A stretch of DNA of 9,343 nt from DATHGT01 sp035317605 (GTDB lineage Bacteria; Methylomirabilota; Methylomirabilia; Rokubacteriales; CSP1-6): assembly GCA_035317605.1 (NCBI GenBank), contig DATHGT010000369.1, forward strand, positions 1-9,343, written 5' to 3'. This document shows positions 8,941-9,343 of the stretch, piece after piece (the stretch's first letter is position 1; the number at the start of each line of letters is the position of its first letter). A program made the translations under genes and the position numbers. A model generated the notes under the pieces. The model was not told the origin of the DNA, searched no databases, and saw only the letters and a list, made by a program, of their open reading frames with translations.

Positions 8941-9038
8941 CGGCGGTCCCGAGCAGCGCCACGCCGCATGGGCAGCGCACCGTTCGCGCTTCGCGTGATC
9001 GGGGGGGTATGGGGGGAGCCGTAGGGGCCCCCCATCAT
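8937..9038 (-). CDS. Possible 33-aa coupled small ORF (uncertain)
   Basis: A frame of 33 codons exactly spans the gap between the Rieske and GlcG/HbpS genes. It starts with two ATGs, the first (9038) in an ATGA overlap with the Rieske stop, and it ends in an ATGA overlap with the GlcG ATG (8940). The predicted peptide opens MMGGPYGSPHTPP and ends very basic (MRRGAARDRR). No clear Shine-Dalgarno is present and the composition is low complexity. It may be only a coupling ORF that carries ribosomes across the gap, or chance. Confidence 0.25.
   Translation of the reverse strand: MMGGPYGSPHTPPITRSANGALPMRRGAARDRR
9009..9035. repeat. Inverted repeat ATGGGGGG / CCCCCCAT
   Basis: ATGGGGGG (9009-9016) and CCCCCCAT (9028-9035) form a perfect 8-bp inverted repeat with an 11-nt loop. 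It starts at the last base of the Rieske stop codon and a further seven-G run lies at 9001-9007. No T-run follows on the minus strand. It could be an attenuator, an mRNA stability hairpin or a simple G-tract repeat. Confidence 0.6.
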
Positions 9039-9331
9039 GGAAGATCGACCCAGACGCTTCCGGTCTCGTCGACGCGCGTGGGATAGCTCGGCACCGCGCC
9101 GCCGCGGCTCGGCATCAGGCAGGTGCCGGTCTTCACGTCGAAGCTCCAGCCGTGCCACGGACAGGTCAGGCGCGTGCCCGAGAGCTGGCCCTCGCTGAGG
9201 GGACCGCCTTGATGCGTGCACACGTCGCTGCAGGCGTACACGCTCTCGCCCACGCGCACCAGCACCACCGCCTTGCCCTCGACCTCGACGTACTTGGGTT
9301 CCCCGACCGGTACCTCCGCGAGGCTCGCCAT
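9035..9331 (-). CDS. Rieske [2Fe-2S] ferredoxin-like protein
   Basis: From ATG 9331 the product has 98 residues. The frame is open to the window edge, and the preceding residues (AEIR before MASLAEVP) look like the normal first strand of a Rieske domain. The true start may therefore lie just beyond 9343 and the gene may be slightly truncated here. The cluster ligands are complete: CTHQGG (C38, H40) and CPWHGWSFD (C57, H60) with 16 residues between the pairs. After them come TGTCLMPSRGGAVPSYPTRV and a terminal strand typical of small bacterial ferredoxins of the NirD/dioxygenase-ferredoxin type. There is no signal peptide or transmembrane anchor, so it is a soluble cytoplasmic electron carrier. 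It could supply electrons to an oxygenase encoded beyond the right edge or to the flavoenzymes downstream. Confidence 0.93.
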   Translation of the reverse strand: MASLAEVPVGEPKYVEVEGKAVVLVRVGESVYACSDVCTHQGGPLSEGQLSGTRLTCPWHGWSFDVKTGTCLMPSRGGAVPSYPTRVDETGSVWVDLP

Positions 9332-9343
9332 CCGGATCTCGGC

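Larger units (their letters stand above)
4294..9331 (-). other. Predicted oxidoreductase operon, transcribed right to left
   Basis: Seven well-supported genes share one strand. Starting at the right edge they are Rieske, GlcG/HbpS, HicB-like, amidohydrolase, nitronate monooxygenase, LLM oxidoreductase and MDR dehydrogenase. The junctions after the GlcG/HbpS gene are a 1-nt overlap, 7 nt, 2 nt, 23 nt and a 4-nt overlap. Only the Rieske-to-GlcG gap (94 nt) is longer, and it is filled by a possible coupled small ORF. No internal promoter is obvious, and the first gene's promoter lies outside the window. Confidence 0.75.

Overview
The window is very GC-rich, tightly packed bacterial DNA with strongly G/C-ending codons. 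It has no rRNA, tRNA, insertion sequence or CRISPR array that I can see. The gene content fits a soil or subsurface bacterium with F420-type metabolism: an LLM-class F420-dependent oxidoreductase, a nitronate monooxygenase-like enzyme, a secreted amidohydrolase, a GlcG/HbpS protein and a Rieske protein. The combination recalls Rokubacteria/Methylomirabilota or some high-GC Actinobacteria and Proteobacteria, but this placement is inference from gene content only.

Left end (1-986, + strand): the 3' end of an unidentified gene is followed by a short accessory patch that is less GC-rich than the rest. It holds a 161-residue protein of unknown function, a 20-codon remnant of a BrnT-type toxin gene, and the intact partner-antitoxin gene whose start overlaps the remnant's stop codon. 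This looks like a toxin-antitoxin locus that lost most of its toxin and kept the antitoxin.

Middle (1032-4136, - strand): one large membrane-bound hybrid histidine kinase with a dCache-like periplasmic sensor, PAS, GAF, HisKA, HATPase and C-terminal receiver. It converges on the antitoxin gene. Its probable promoter lies so close to the GTG start that the transcript may be leaderless.

Right part (4294-9331, - strand): a tightly coupled operon transcribed from the right edge leftward. The order is Rieske ferredoxin-like protein, (possible 33-codon small ORF), GlcG/HbpS-like protein, a 52-residue HicB-like protein, a secreted amidohydrolase, a nitronate monooxygenase-like flavoprotein, an F420-dependent LLM oxidoreductase, and a zinc-containing MDR oxidoreductase. 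Most junctions are stop/start overlaps or gaps under 25 nt, and several Shine-Dalgarno sequences sit inside the preceding gene's end. A GC-rich hairpin follows the last gene. The set combines [2Fe-2S], FMN, F420, NAD(P) and possibly heme chemistry and looks like a catabolic oxidation pathway. The substrate cannot be read from the sequence, and the operon probably continues beyond the right edge.
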